Part shown: in pieces, positions 9,001-17,916 of the stretch
How positions within the stretch are numbered: position 1 is the stretch's first letter
How the letters are laid out: the number at the start of each line of letters is the position of its first letter
Assembly: GCA_965656185.1 (NCBI GenBank)
Contig: CBFHJH010000001.1
Coordinates: forward strand, 496,001-560,000
Length of the DNA: 64,000 nucleotides
Direction of reading: 5' to 3'
Source of the DNA: Croceimicrobium sp965656185
GTDB taxonomy: Bacteria; Bacteroidota; Bacteroidia; Flavobacteriales; Schleiferiaceae
Notes under the pieces: model-generated
The model's input: the letters and a program-made list of their open reading frames with translations, nothing else
The model's database searches: none
Told to the model about the DNA's origin: nothing
Program-made: the position numbers and the translations under genes

Positions 9001-12000
9001 CTATTTCACTGCAATATCTTCAATTCTGCTAGCTTCCACACTTAGCTGGACCACATCTCGAGTAATTTGATCGAGTTCTTTGGCAGAGATGCCAATCGAA
9101 GTTATAAACTCCGTTAATTCACTTTCTTTAAGCTTGGTGTTCTCTAGGTGGTCTACCACTCCTAGGATACGCGCAATAGGACCGCGAACATCGTGCGACT
9201 GTTGATTTGCGATCTTGCGAAATATTTGATTCTGCTTGATCAAGTTCTCCTTGAATTGTCGTTCATTATTTATATTCTGCTTCAAAGCCATGAAGCGTTT
9301 AACTTCTCCATCTTCATCTTTCATTGGTGTTATGGAAAGCCGCTCCCAGTATTCTTCTTTTGCTTTATTACGGTTGAGTAACTCGCCTTCCCAAGTTTCA
9401 CCCTGATTTAGCTTATTCCACATTTCTACATAAACATTATCTGCCGTTTTTCCAGAAGCAAAGATATTCGTAGATAAACCGACCAGATCTTCGGGGGCAT
9501 AGCCAGAAATGTTCTTATTAGATGGGCTGGCATATTCAATTACCCCGTCAGTATTGGCAATAACGATTCCCACTGGACTTTGATGGATGGCAATATTGAA
9601 GCGTAATAATTGCTCCTCATACTCCTTCTGAATGGTTACATCACGAACAAAACGCAAAACCTTTTTATCATCTAATGGAGATATAATACCTTCAAACCAT
9701 CTTACTTCTCCATTCACCCAGCGTTTATAATCTAAGGATTGAATTTCTTGATTTTTAACCGCATCGTGAATAGATTTTAAAATTGGTTCCACCAGAGTTG
9801 AGGGGAGAATATCTTTTATATTCCTACCAATTAAAAAACTTAGATCCTTTCCTCCTTGTTGATTAAAACCTGAATAATATTCCAAGTATTCCCCCTCGAG
9901 ACTATTTACAAAAATTTGATTGGGTAGTGCTTTTAAGATCGCTTCCAATCGAGTATTTTGTTCCAAAATCTTTTTCCCTTGCTCCAGGCGATCGGTGATA
10001 TCTACCAAGGAATAATAAATGTAAGACTCACCTTTCTTAGAAACAATCAGGGCGTTCAATAATACGTCCACCCTTTTCCCACTGGCAAATTTCACTTCAA
10101 CCTCCACATTATTTAAGAGGCCTTCTTTGCTTAATCTCTCCCGCAATAATTCCCTTTGGGGGTAAAAATCCTTGTGAAAAATGGTTAATCCATTTTTCCC
10201 AATTAAATCAGGTTCATTAAAACCACTTAATTCACAAAAATAACGGTTCACATATTCTATATTCCCCTCAGAATCGCTAAGCACTACACCATTACTGGAT
10301 TGATCGGAAGCGGTCTTAAAGCGACCCGCAAGGCGCTCTGCTTTCTTCACCGCCGAAATATCCAATCCGATGCATTGTATCTCTACTATTTCTCCGGCAG
10401 AGTTTTGGATCGCCTTGAACTCCCAAAAAGTGTTGAGGAATTTACCATTGCTTTTGGGTTTGTCGATTTCTCCCTTAACTATGTTACTCGGGCGACTCAC
10501 ACATTGCTCTAACATCTTCGCTATCTTTGGCAGATGATAATCTGATATAGTATCGGTTATGCTCTTCCCTTTGGGATCTGCTCCTTGAAAAGCCCAACCA
10601 AAATCTTCCATATACTTCTCGCTACAAGCAATGATATTACCCTCTAGGTCGACCCGCAAAAAGTATATACTCTTCGATTTAGCAAAAATTCGATAACGAC
10701 TATTACTTTCTTCTAATCGCTGTACAAAGGCCCGTCTTTGCATTTCGGTTTGCAGCATGTCTGCCAAACGATCCACTAGCACATACTCTTCCGGTAAAAA
10801 ATCTACCCCTTCCGCAAGGCAAGCTTTTAGGTAAGTTAAGCCCATCGAAGGACAGTTCAATTCGGCTTGGTAAGTTTTCCCGATGGGTTTTCCAATATCC
10901 TTACTGCGATACTCTATATTATTAGCGATCAACTCAATCTGCGTCGATTCTGGAACTAGAAAACCGTCGGTTATCGTGTCGACAGATGCCTGTAGAAAAT
11001 CAAAATTGTCCCCCTCCTGCTTTACCAGAATTTGCGAAACATTATAGATGCATTGCAATTCCTTAATTCGTTCTTGGAGCGACCAAAAGCTCTTTTGTCG
11101 ATCAAAAAAGGAACTGAGGAGATCGGCAAAAAACTCCATGGCTTTGATGACACCAGAAGGGAAAGAGAATTTATCGGTTCCCACCATCTCTATTCCCAGA
11201 TAACCACTTGCCAAACCTTTATTGTTGATCATGGGAAAAGCTAGAAAGCCCTTCAGACCTCCCTTACGGAGGAGGTCTTTAAGCTCTTTCGATTGCACCT
11301 TGTTCCCTGCATCGACTATAACATGATTATCTGGTGATTCACTTTGGTAGCACCATTCTAATAATTCCTCAAAAACCTCAGTTTCCACCTCACGAATACT
11401 TTGCTTCGGAGCCTTCCAAATGCTTTTACCATCCGGATTCAGGTTTTCAAAACATCGGAGATAGCACCTATCAGCCTCAACGATGACTTGAAATTGCTGC
11501 AGTAGGTCTAATAGCGACGAATCGATATCCTCTGGTGAAGTTTGATTTAGGACCTTGGAAGCCTTAAGTAGAAAGCCACTGATCTGTCTACTAAAATTTA
11601 GTTCATTTTCATTGTTAAAACTTTCAGTTATATCTTCAAAGTAACTCACCACCCCGATTAACTTTTTATCAATAAAGAGAGGGCGAGAATTAATTCTAAT
11701 CCACTTATGGAGATCTACTTTGGGATTAATGACCCCCATTATAACTCCTGACACCTCCTTCTTGGTCTTCAAGACCTGCATTGCGGGGTGTTCTTCTCCT
11801 GGAAAGGGGCTAAGGTCTTCACGTATACTTTGCCATGCTGCATCAACAGAAGTTCGACTCCGTAATTCATCTGCAGTCAGTCCAAGTATATCTAAAGCTT
11901 TCTGATTAAATTTCAACACCTTAGCATCAAGGTCCTGATAAACCATTCCATAAGGTGCTTCCTCGAAAGCCATTTTAACTACCGAATCACTAAACTCTAC

Positions 12001-12003
12001 CAT
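9001..12003 (-). CDS. Multi-PAS/GAF sensor ending in a DHp helix, no kinase domain
   Basis: A 1000-residue cytoplasmic protein. Rough order: PAS (1-130), GAF (140-300), a second GAF-like part after the linker ERIKELQCIYNVSQI (310-445), PAS (450-560), PAS (565-685), PAS (690-805), PAS (810-915), then a DHp-like helix pair with SHDVRGPIARI (His near 936). The chain stops about 60 residues later, with no ATP-binding domain. Histidine and flanking residues are well kept, arguing for a phospho-acceptor or dimer role and against decay. GTAC element B is upstream and a receiver gene follows. Paralogue of 31329-34346, with the same domain order throughout. Confidence 0.85.
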   Translation of the reverse strand: MVEFSDSVVKMAFEEAPYGMVYQDLDAKVLKFNQKALDILGLTADELRSRTSVDAAWQSIREDLSPFPGEEHPAMQVLKTKKEVSGVIMGVINPKVDLHKWIRINSRPLFIDKKLIGVVSYFEDITESFNNENELNFSRQISGFLLKASKVLNQTSPEDIDSSLLDLLQQFQVIVEADRCYLRCFENLNPDGKSIWKAPKQSIREVETEVFEELLEWCYQSESPDNHVIVDAGNKVQSKELKDLLRKGGLKGFLAFPMINNKGLASGYLGIEMVGTDKFSFPSGVIKAMEFFADLLSSFFDRQKSFWSLQERIKELQCIYNVSQILVKQEGDNFDFLQASVDTITDGFLVPESTQIELIANNIEYRSKDIGKPIGKTYQAELNCPSMGLTYLKACLAEGVDFLPEEYVLVDRLADMLQTEMQRRAFVQRLEESNSRYRIFAKSKSIYFLRVDLEGNIIACSEKYMEDFGWAFQGADPKGKSITDTISDYHLPKIAKMLEQCVSRPSNIVKGEIDKPKSNGKFLNTFWEFKAIQNSAGEIVEIQCIGLDISAVKKAERLAGRFKTASDQSSNGVVLSDSEGNIEYVNRYFCELSGFNEPDLIGKNGLTIFHKDFYPQRELLRERLSKEGLLNNVEVEVKFASGKRVDVLLNALIVSKKGESYIYYSLVDITDRLEQGKKILEQNTRLEAILKALPNQIFVNSLEGEYLEYYSGFNQQGGKDLSFLIGRNIKDILPSTLVEPILKSIHDAVKNQEIQSLDYKRWVNGEVRWFEGIISPLDDKKVLRFVRDVTIQKEYEEQLLRFNIAIHQSPVGIVIANTDGVIEYASPSNKNISGYAPEDLVGLSTNIFASGKTADNVYVEMWNKLNQGETWEGELLNRNKAKEEYWERLSITPMKDEDGEVKRFMALKQNINNERQFKENLIKQNQIFRKIANQQSHDVRGPIARILGVVDHLENTKLKESELTEFITSIGISAKELDQITRDVVQLSVEASRIEDIAVK

Positions 12004-12022
12004 AAACCCATAGTTTAATAAA

Positions 12023-12077
12023 TTAAGGTAAGTATTGCGAAGTCTGCCCTCTATTTATTATTAGTACAAATCAGTAC
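12023..12077 (-). promoter_or_regulatory. GTAC direct-repeat promoter element B
   Basis: On the minus strand GTAC cores lie at 12074-12077 and 12064-12067 (10 bp apart), followed by 33 bp and TACCTTAA (12023-12030), a weak match to TAnnTTTG. It sits 60-75 bp above the ATG of the kinase-less sensor at 12003. Spacing equals elements C and D. Confidence 0.42.
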
Positions 12078-12373
12078 AAAAAAGGCATTTATCTTTTAGC
12101 ACCTAGATTTTTGACCTCGATGAATTTTTACTTTTTACTGCAGACTAAACCTTACTTTTTAGGACAAATTAGCCGAAATGGTCGGCCCAGGATAAGAAAT
12201 ACCACTTGATCCCAATAAACTATTAATTCAAGATTTCAGGGCTCCAAATTTAAAGGTATGAGAAAGCAAGGTTGGCTTTAATAATTAATTAAGTGTAAAA
12301 CCTGTCAACCAAAATCAGGAAAGGACAGCCGCTTCCCTGCCACCTTGCCGCCTTGCCGCCTTGCCTTATCTTC

Positions 12374-12414
12374 CCCTGTCCCATTCCGGACACCCCCTGT
12401 CCATTTCCGAACAC
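12374..12414. repeat. Pair of 20-bp direct repeats with inner dyads
   Basis: Copies at 12374-12393 and 12395-12414 share 17 of 20 positions, offset by 21 bp (two helical turns). The first contains a perfect TGTCC-N6-GGACA inverted repeat, the second TGTCC-N6-GAACA. The layout suits two adjacent dimeric-regulator sites, about 240-280 bp above the thioredoxin-like gene. No regulator is identified. Confidence 0.4.
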
Positions 12415-12652
12415 GTCTAGCCTTCTCCTTCCTATCCCTTAAAAGCCTAAAGGCTTGATTTCCATAGTCGAGCCATTTTGTGGCACGGAGCTTGGCTCTA
12501 TCTTGAAAACAGGGATTTTATGGACAAAGTCATTACGAAGAAAAAATGGCCCCGCTCTCGCAAAGGCATTAGACCGGTACCTCATCCTCTCATCCCCTTT
12601 TCCAAAATATTCCTCATATTGTTGCGTTCTAATACGATATAAATCGATCTAC

Positions 12653-13093
12653 ATGAAAAATTTTGGTCTACTGCTCCTAATGCTTGTCTTCGCGCTTCCT
12701 TTCAATTCTACGGCTCAAAACTGGGAAACCGATTATGCGGCGGCGGTAGAGAAAGCCCAAAAAGAAAACAAAAGTCTATTGCTCAATTTTACGGGCTCCG
12801 ATTGGTGTGGCTGGTGCAAGCGTCTTAAGCGCGAGGTATTTAGTCAGCCCGAGTTCCAAGAATATGCCGAGGAAAATCTAATTTTAGTGGAACTGGATTT
12901 TCCCAAGTACAAAAAGCTTAGCGAGGCAGAACAAAGCCAAAATTCGCAGTTGGCCAACAAGCATAGTGTCCGAGGCTTCCCTACCATACTCCTACTTAAT
13001 CCACAAGAGGATGTATTGCTCAATACCGGTTATCGTCGCGGTGGACCAGAATCTTATGTAGAGCATTTAGAAGAAGCCATTAAAAAAGGTTGA
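12653..13093 (+). CDS. Exported thioredoxin-family protein
   Basis: A 146-residue thioredoxin-fold protein. The start is set at ATG 12653, which opens a signal peptide (MKNFGLLLLMLVFALPF...TAQ); the frame is open further upstream but without signal-peptide character. The redox motif is WCGWC with Cys near 51 and 54, preceded by LLNFTGSDW. A cis-proline region GFPTILLL follows. The pattern fits the Thioredoxin_7/DUF255-like exported group, probably acting in periplasmic disulfide chemistry. The partner is not evident from neighbours. Confidence 0.88.
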   Translation: MKNFGLLLLMLVFALPFNSTAQNWETDYAAAVEKAQKENKSLLLNFTGSDWCGWCKRLKREVFSQPEFQEYAEENLILVELDFPKYKKLSEAEQSQNSQLANKHSVRGFPTILLLNPQEDVLLNTGYRRGGPESYVEHLEEAIKKG

Positions 13094-13169
13094 CCCTCAA
13101 AAGCCGAACTAACATTTCTCATTTATATATTCCTTTAAGGGGCTTAATTTTAATCTATAATTAGCCCTT

Positions 13170-13547
13170 ATGGAATTCTTTAGGATCGTAAACGCCTCGG
13201 TGAATGAGTCGGACCTTGTAGCCAAGCTCAGTTTAGAGCATTTGGAACGATTTACCAATTTGCTTTTCAATTTAGAGCATCCCAAATCAAAGCGCTCCGC
13301 TATCGGTGGCCTCTGGGGCGAATTCACCCTGGAGCGCAGTCTCATAAAAGGTGGTTTACGCTTCGCGCTACGTGAATGTCCTAATGCGCTCTGTTGGACC
13401 ATTACCACCGGCTTTCCGCCAAAACGGGATGCCGTGGTCATTCACCTCACCATAAACCGGGAACGAAAAGCAGAAGAATTTCTCTTGGAAATCGAAGAGT
13501 TTCTGGATGACCTTTCCCAAGGCTTGACCACTTACCTTAAAAATTAG
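13170..13547 (+). CDS. Conserved-looking small protein of unknown function
   Basis: A 125-residue soluble protein with no signal peptide, membrane segment or motif I recognise. It has mixed alpha/beta character with an acidic C-terminal helix (KAEEFLLEIEEFLDDLSQGL). The start at 13170 follows a short 76-bp gap after the thioredoxin gene. A frame of similar length on the other strand (13109-13441) is an antisense shadow. Function unknown. Confidence 0.65.
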   Translation: MEFFRIVNASVNESDLVAKLSLEHLERFTNLLFNLEHPKSKRSAIGGLWGEFTLERSLIKGGLRFALRECPNALCWTITTGFPPKRDAVVIHLTINRERKAEEFLLEIEEFLDDLSQGLTTYLKN

Positions 13548-13616
13548 CTTTAAGCTAGGCGGAGCGGCTTCTCACAGAATTTTTATCTTTAGTGCCCTTA
13601 TCATAAAAATTACACT

Positions 13617-14756
13617 ATGCGCTTAGTACTACTTGGTCTTGCTTGCTTTACAATCGTTTTTCAAACTAATCTGCAAGCTCAGGAAGACCTTGATAGCCTC
13701 GCGATAGACATCGCCGCGATTAAAACCAATATCAATTTAGAGCCCATAAGTAGCAAAGCGGCTACCGACCTAGCCATTAGCTTTGCTCCCGTATCACCAG
13801 ACACCCTTAACTTCAATGCTATTAAAAGGGCGCAAGGGCAATTGGCCGATCACTATAGTCCCATTCCCGAATCAGTCGATGACCTATACTCCCCAGAGTA
13901 CCACCGCCTTATCGATGCTGGTCTCAATTACCTTCGCTCCAACAGTAAGCTTAGTGAAGAAGAGATTGCTGCCTTTATAGAACGTACGCGATATCCGGCC
14001 CAAAGCTCGCTCGACTTTTTCTATGATCTAGGCGAACAACCAGAGTTCCGCTCTAATCCCTTCTACGTAGACTCTAATTATTTGATCGTTTTCTCGGTTA
14101 CCATTAGCAATAAAACCAATCAAATGCAGCGCATTTCCAATCAGTTTGGTTTAAGCAATGGACTTAGTAATTTACAAATGGCCCTCTCTAAGCAAGAGAT
14201 CATCGACCATCAGAGGATCGATGCCTTTGATACTAAAGGTGTGATGCAGAGTTATTATGGCATGGTAAGTCCCCTCGATTTCCATCATATTTTGGGCGAG
14301 ATCTATATGCCTGATGAGCTTTTCCTACCCCCGGGAGCGGAAGCGCATAAGTTGGTGGCCTTCTATCCCTCGATCATCAATTCTAGAAAACTGCACATAT
14401 TCCACGGTACCAATATCTCAGAGGCACACTTTTCGGTCGACCAAAAGATCGAGAGACTGGCAAAGACCGAATATTTCATTCATTTACCCCATGAATTCTT
14501 TTACGGCGATGCCTATTTTGAAGGGGAAGAACTTAATATCGTTTCGACCGATTACCCTATTTATCAAGAAGACGGCGAATTCTTTATTTCGGTAGATGAT
14601 GTAGGAACGCCTACCGATCTACTAATCTTGGTGGCCGATTATAAAGAAATCTTTTTTGGGCGTATTACTGGTTTTCGCTTCCGCGATTACATACGTACCC
14701 GTGACTATGAAGTAGACATGGTGCAAAAGCAATTGGTGAAACTAGAATTGGAATAA
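13617..14756 (+). CDS. Exported protein of unknown function
   Basis: A 379-residue protein with a signal peptide (MRLVLLGLACFTIVF...LQAQ). No membrane segment after it. The central part is beta-rich, with aromatic patches near DYPIYQEDGEFFISVDDVGTP. No catalytic motif or sorting domain seen, so it is probably periplasmic. A TATCTTTA sequence about 30 bp upstream resembles a -7 box. Function unknown. Confidence 0.75.
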   Translation: MRLVLLGLACFTIVFQTNLQAQEDLDSLAIDIAAIKTNINLEPISSKAATDLAISFAPVSPDTLNFNAIKRAQGQLADHYSPIPESVDDLYSPEYHRLIDAGLNYLRSNSKLSEEEIAAFIERTRYPAQSSLDFFYDLGEQPEFRSNPFYVDSNYLIVFSVTISNKTNQMQRISNQFGLSNGLSNLQMALSKQEIIDHQRIDAFDTKGVMQSYYGMVSPLDFHHILGEIYMPDELFLPPGAEAHKLVAFYPSIINSRKLHIFHGTNISEAHFSVDQKIERLAKTEYFIHLPHEFFYGDAYFEGEELNIVSTDYPIYQEDGEFFISVDDVGTPTDLLILVADYKEIFFGRITGFRFRDYIRTRDYEVDMVQKQLVKLELE

Positions 14757-14820
14757 GCCCTTCCCTACTGAAATATGCTTTCTAATTAGGTCATTGGCAA
14801 TCCCAAACTACCTTTGCCAT

Positions 14821-15234
14821 ATGGAAGATCTTACGCTCACCACGCCTGCTTTGCTCTTTTCAGCCATCTCCCTGATCATGCTGGCCTATACCAATCGATT
14901 TCTAGCCTATGCGGCGGTTATCCGAAATTTGCATGACCAATACCTGGCCAAACAAGAGCAGAATCTTTTGGAACAGATCAAAAACCTCAAGCTGCGGCTA
15001 AACCTTACCCGCTACATGCAGATCTTCGGTATTAGTAGCCTACTGCTCTGCGTACTTACCATGTTCTTGATCTACATTCAGTATAAGGTATTTGCCATTT
15101 GGGTCTTTGGTATTGCCCTGGTTCTACTCATTCTTTCCCTCGGTCTTCTCATCAAAGAAATCCAAATTTCCGTGAGGGCCTTAAGCTTGCACATTAGCGA
15201 CATCGAAAAGCATCTCAAAAAGAAAAAGCGCTAA
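14821..15234 (+). CDS. DUF2721-family membrane protein
   Basis: A 137-residue protein resembling the DUF2721 family. The start is set at ATG 14821 because family members begin just before LTLTTPALLFSAISLIMLAYTNRF; an upstream in-frame ATG-equivalent at 14794 adds nine residues. Three membrane segments: near 10-30, 70-92 and 95-115. A charged helix (HDQYLAKQEQNLLEQIKNLK) lies between segments one and two, and the C terminus is basic. Function unknown for the family. Confidence 0.78.
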   Translation: MEDLTLTTPALLFSAISLIMLAYTNRFLAYAAVIRNLHDQYLAKQEQNLLEQIKNLKLRLNLTRYMQIFGISSLLLCVLTMFLIYIQYKVFAIWVFGIALVLLILSLGLLIKEIQISVRALSLHISDIEKHLKKKKR

Positions 15235-15454
15235 TCGATTAATAAGCAACATAAAACTTTGATTTAGGCGATCGAAATAGGAAAGAGTTAAGCTTTACAA
15301 GCGAATGAAGTCTTTCTTCAAGCCCTACACTGGTTAACCCATGTGGTTGATTAACTGTTAATTAACCTAAACATATACATCCTGTCCATATAAGATATTT
15401 GTACCCCTGCGCGTAGGAGAGCTTCTTTGCAGCTCATTAAATCCTAATACCCTT

Positions 15455-15916
15455 ATGCGAAAACTATCAATCCTTGGCCTTGCCTTCTTAACCCTCTCTG
15501 CGGTGGCTTGGCACAAAATGGGAGATTTCCAGATGTCCTCCCTCGCGAAAGATCAAACCGAAACGGCTCCCCTTGCAAAGGTGGAATCTCCGGTTGTCCC
15601 TGCCCCAGCATTTAATAGTAGCTGTCTGGGAGAAAGTATTCCCTATTTCAAAGACTTCGAGGCCGATACCCTTAATAATCCGGCTCAGTGCTGGACCGAG
15701 CTAATCGTAAACCCTTGGGGAATTGCCAGTTATACCCAAGTGCGTAACGATTTTCCATTTGGGGGTCAAAAACAACTGAGCTTATTCAATGACTTTGCCG
15801 ATACCATTTTGGCCGTGAGCCCCTTGCTAAACGACCTCACCATGGGTAACAAACAAATTCGTTTTGTGTGCTCTAGCACTACTGGCCTTGCTTGTGTTCA
15901 AGGATCGCTAAATTGA
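15455..15916 (+). pseudogene. Truncated N-terminal part of a surface/MAM-like protein
   Basis: A 153-residue frame with a signal-peptide-like start (MRKLSILGLAFLTLSAVAW). From residue 60, IPYFKDFEADTLNNPAQCWTE...WGIASY resembles the opening of a MAM/concanavalin-like domain found in large Bacteroidota surface proteins. The domain breaks off at ...KQIRFVCSSTT and the frame ends inside the oppositely oriented TPR gene. A full version would be much longer and often carries a type IX sorting tail. The truncation coincides with that of the facing gene, suggesting a deletion or assembly join near 15880. Confidence 0.55.
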
Positions 15917-16445
15917 GCTTCGCACTCAGGGTAGTTTTTTCTAATTGCCTTTTTTCACTTAAGCTCAAGGCCGTACGGTATAAACTATCCGCTTTGTTTA
16001 GGCGGTTTTGATCCATATAGGTAGTGCCCAAGTTAACCAGGTTCTTCGCTACCCCCTCATAATTAACCATCGCCTCGTAAAGGCTAATACTCTTACTATG
16101 CCAATTAAATAAAGCTTCCAGCTGATCTTCAACATTGGTTAAATTGAGGTAGACCGAGGCCATTCCAAGACTATCGCCTTGCTGGGTATAGATATCCAAA
16201 GCCTTGAGGTAGGATTCGATCGCGGGCTCATTGGTACCGATGCGCATGTAGTAAGTGCCCAAGAATTTATGGGCCCAAGCACTGTCGGCCAAAGCGCCAT
16301 TGAGCTTTAAACTGATCGCTTGAGCCGCTGAGTCGGGTGCAAGGCGAAAGGCTTCACGCCAAGTAACTTCTGAGCCATTATGGTCTTGCTCTTGCGTGCA
16401 AGCAACCAAGCCTAAAAAGATCACTATGGCTATTCGTTTAGGCAT
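15879..16445 (-). CDS. TPR lipoprotein, probably C-terminally truncated
   Basis: The start is set at ATG 16445, giving a lipoprotein signal (MPKRIAIVIFLGLVAC, lipobox LVAC) and an 8-bp overlap with the end of the upstream regulator frame; an upstream in-frame ATG at 16463 exists. The remainder is TPR units (AWAHKFLGTYYMRIGTNEPAIESYLKAL, then two or three more). The last unit stops at LNLAILEHKQGQ, mid-repeat, right where the facing gene also breaks off. Bacteroidota regulators of this kind usually have TPRs, a membrane segment, a coiled coil and a LuxR-like HTH; here TPR and HTH parts are separate reading frames. Confidence 0.55.
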   Translation of the reverse strand: MPKRIAIVIFLGLVACTQEQDHNGSEVTWREAFRLAPDSAAQAISLKLNGALADSAWAHKFLGTYYMRIGTNEPAIESYLKALDIYTQQGDSLGMASVYLNLTNVEDQLEALFNWHSKSISLYEAMVNYEGVAKNLVNLGTTYMDQNRLNKADSLYRTALSLSEKRQLEKTTLSAKLNLAILEHKQGQ

Positions 16446-17328
16446 CCTGCTTTCCAATCTCATTTAAAATAAACTCCTTGAAATCTTCCCCAGATTTGAC
16501 TCCAAGTTTTTTACGCAGGCGATAGCGTCGCTTATTGATACTTTCGGCTTGCACCTGATAAAGATCGGCGATGGCACTAATGCTCCAGTCGTTCAGGATC
16601 AGTACCAATAGTTTAAGGTCCCTCTCTTTAAGGTCCTGAAAGACCTTTTGCAGTTTACTTTCTACCTGGCCACTAAGCTTTTGTCCTTCTGAAAGAATAG
16701 TCTGGTTCCTATGGATTCGCTGGCCATGCTGTCCTAATAGCATGCGGATATCCCGAATCAATTGAGCCTCCTCATTGGGAATGGCATTTTGATAACGCCT
16801 TAAAAAGTCACGCAAGTCCTTTCCCTCCTGCTCCAAACTTTCCAATAGCTCTTTAAAGCTGGTCTGCATTTCGTGGTTATCCTGCCACTCCTTCTCCAAA
16901 ATCTGTTTCTCTAGTTGTTCCTGTTTGGCCTGTTCATCCAAGATCGAAGCTTCTAGACGCATTTGTTCATCTTGAGCCGCCCACAGGGAAGGCTTCCTAC
17001 GCGCCGATCCTTGTCGAAACTAATAGATACTGATACCGCCAAGCAAAAAACTTAAAGCCGAAAATGCGATGGCATAGGTAATTTCACGCTGTCGCGCCTC
17101 CGCGGTGGCCAGAGCCTTACGTTCTTGTTCGGCCAAAATCCTCTCTTGCTCAATGCGAGCCGCTGCCAAGCTATTATCGTTTTCCAGCTCCAGCTCTAAA
17201 CGCTCGATAGAGTCACGTCGCATAACTGCCTCTAGGCTATCTTGCCAAGCCGGTCTTTCTTGGCTCCGTAAATTAGAAATAGGGCCAATGAGTAATATGA
17301 TAAGCAGTATTTTTCGGATCATTAACAA
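16438..17328 (-). pseudogene. Membrane LuxR-type regulator interrupted by an in-frame TAG
   Basis: Two frames (17020-17328 and 16438-16962) are in the same reading frame, separated by one TAG at 17020-17022. Read through, the product is about 295 residues: signal peptide, a glutamate-rich coiled coil (ARIEQERILAEQERKALA), a membrane segment ending GGISIY, the TAG, a juxtamembrane stretch FRQGSARRKPSLWAAQDEQ, a second coiled coil, and a C-terminal LuxR-like HTH (DWSISAIADLYQVQAESINKRRYRLRKKLGV). The TAG falls just after the membrane segment, so the HTH would be lost or made from the internal ATG 16962. Nonsense mutation, sequencing error and readthrough are all possible. Confidence 0.6.
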
Positions 17329-17504
17329 TTCGAAAATACCAATTAAAGCGCGCTTTGCGAGTATCCTTAACTAAACCGCGCTTTGCCCTAAGAAAATGAG
17401 AAAGCAGTTTCCCTCATGACTTAAGTAAAATTGCTATTGCTTCGTCTGCAATTGAGACAATAGAAAATTGAAATCGCTACTTTCACCTTTTAATCCATCA
17501 GATC

Positions 17505-17888
17505 ATGTCTAAAAAGCTTATAAGTTTTTTCTTTATCGCGCTTGTTCTCGTACTGGCGGCCATTAGTAATCCATCGGAAGAAAAACATCAAGCGGTGCTT
17601 AAAGCCAAGCTAAAAAAGCACCTCAATGATAAAATGGAGGAAGAATCTGAGCAAGGTAATGAGATTGGCGACCTGCTAAAGGGTTTTGGTAAGGCCCTGG
17701 GCGGTGTAGTGATTGATGCCGCCGTGGAGACTAAAGTGAGCAGCGACGATTATTTGATCTTTTCCTTAACCCGTATCGACTATGATGGTGAAGAACATAT
17801 GGTAGGCCTCGGGCTGTTTGGCCAAGTTTTCATCACCCAAAAACTGGACGAAGCCTTACAGAAAGGTTGGCTTGAAGAAGAAGAGTAA
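17505..17888 (+). CDS. Small exported protein, DUF4359-like
   Basis: A 127-residue protein with an N-terminal hydrophobic segment (LISFFFIALVLVLAAISNPSEE), acting as signal peptide or anchor. It resembles the DUF4359 type (NPSE after the hydrophobic stretch, then a charged helix and a beta-rich C-terminal half with YLIFSLTRIDYDGEEHMVGLGLFGQVF); the family link is tentative. The C terminus is acidic. Function unknown. Confidence 0.7.
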   Translation: MSKKLISFFFIALVLVLAAISNPSEEKHQAVLKAKLKKHLNDKMEEESEQGNEIGDLLKGFGKALGGVVIDAAVETKVSSDDYLIFSLTRIDYDGEEHMVGLGLFGQVFITQKLDEALQKGWLEEEE

Positions 17889-17916
17889 GCCTCCGCTAGA
17901 AGGCTCACTCCCAATG

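Larger units (their letters stand above)
12004..12652. other. Long intergenic region with short repeats
   Basis: No convincing gene. It holds GTAC element B at its left end, three tandem copies of the octamer CCTTGCCG (12343-12366, last copy with one change), and two 20-bp direct repeats (12374-12393, 12395-12414) containing TGTCC-N6-GGACA inverted repeats, the second imperfect. A frame open from 12455 into the thioredoxin gene has no signal-peptide or domain support. Confidence 0.5.

Noticed and set aside
13109..13441. Minus-strand frame opposite the 125-residue protein
   Set aside because: Antisense shadow; the plus-strand frame has better residue composition and gene spacing.
15395..15410. 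Single GTAC above the truncated surface gene
   Set aside because: No partner at 10 bp on either side.
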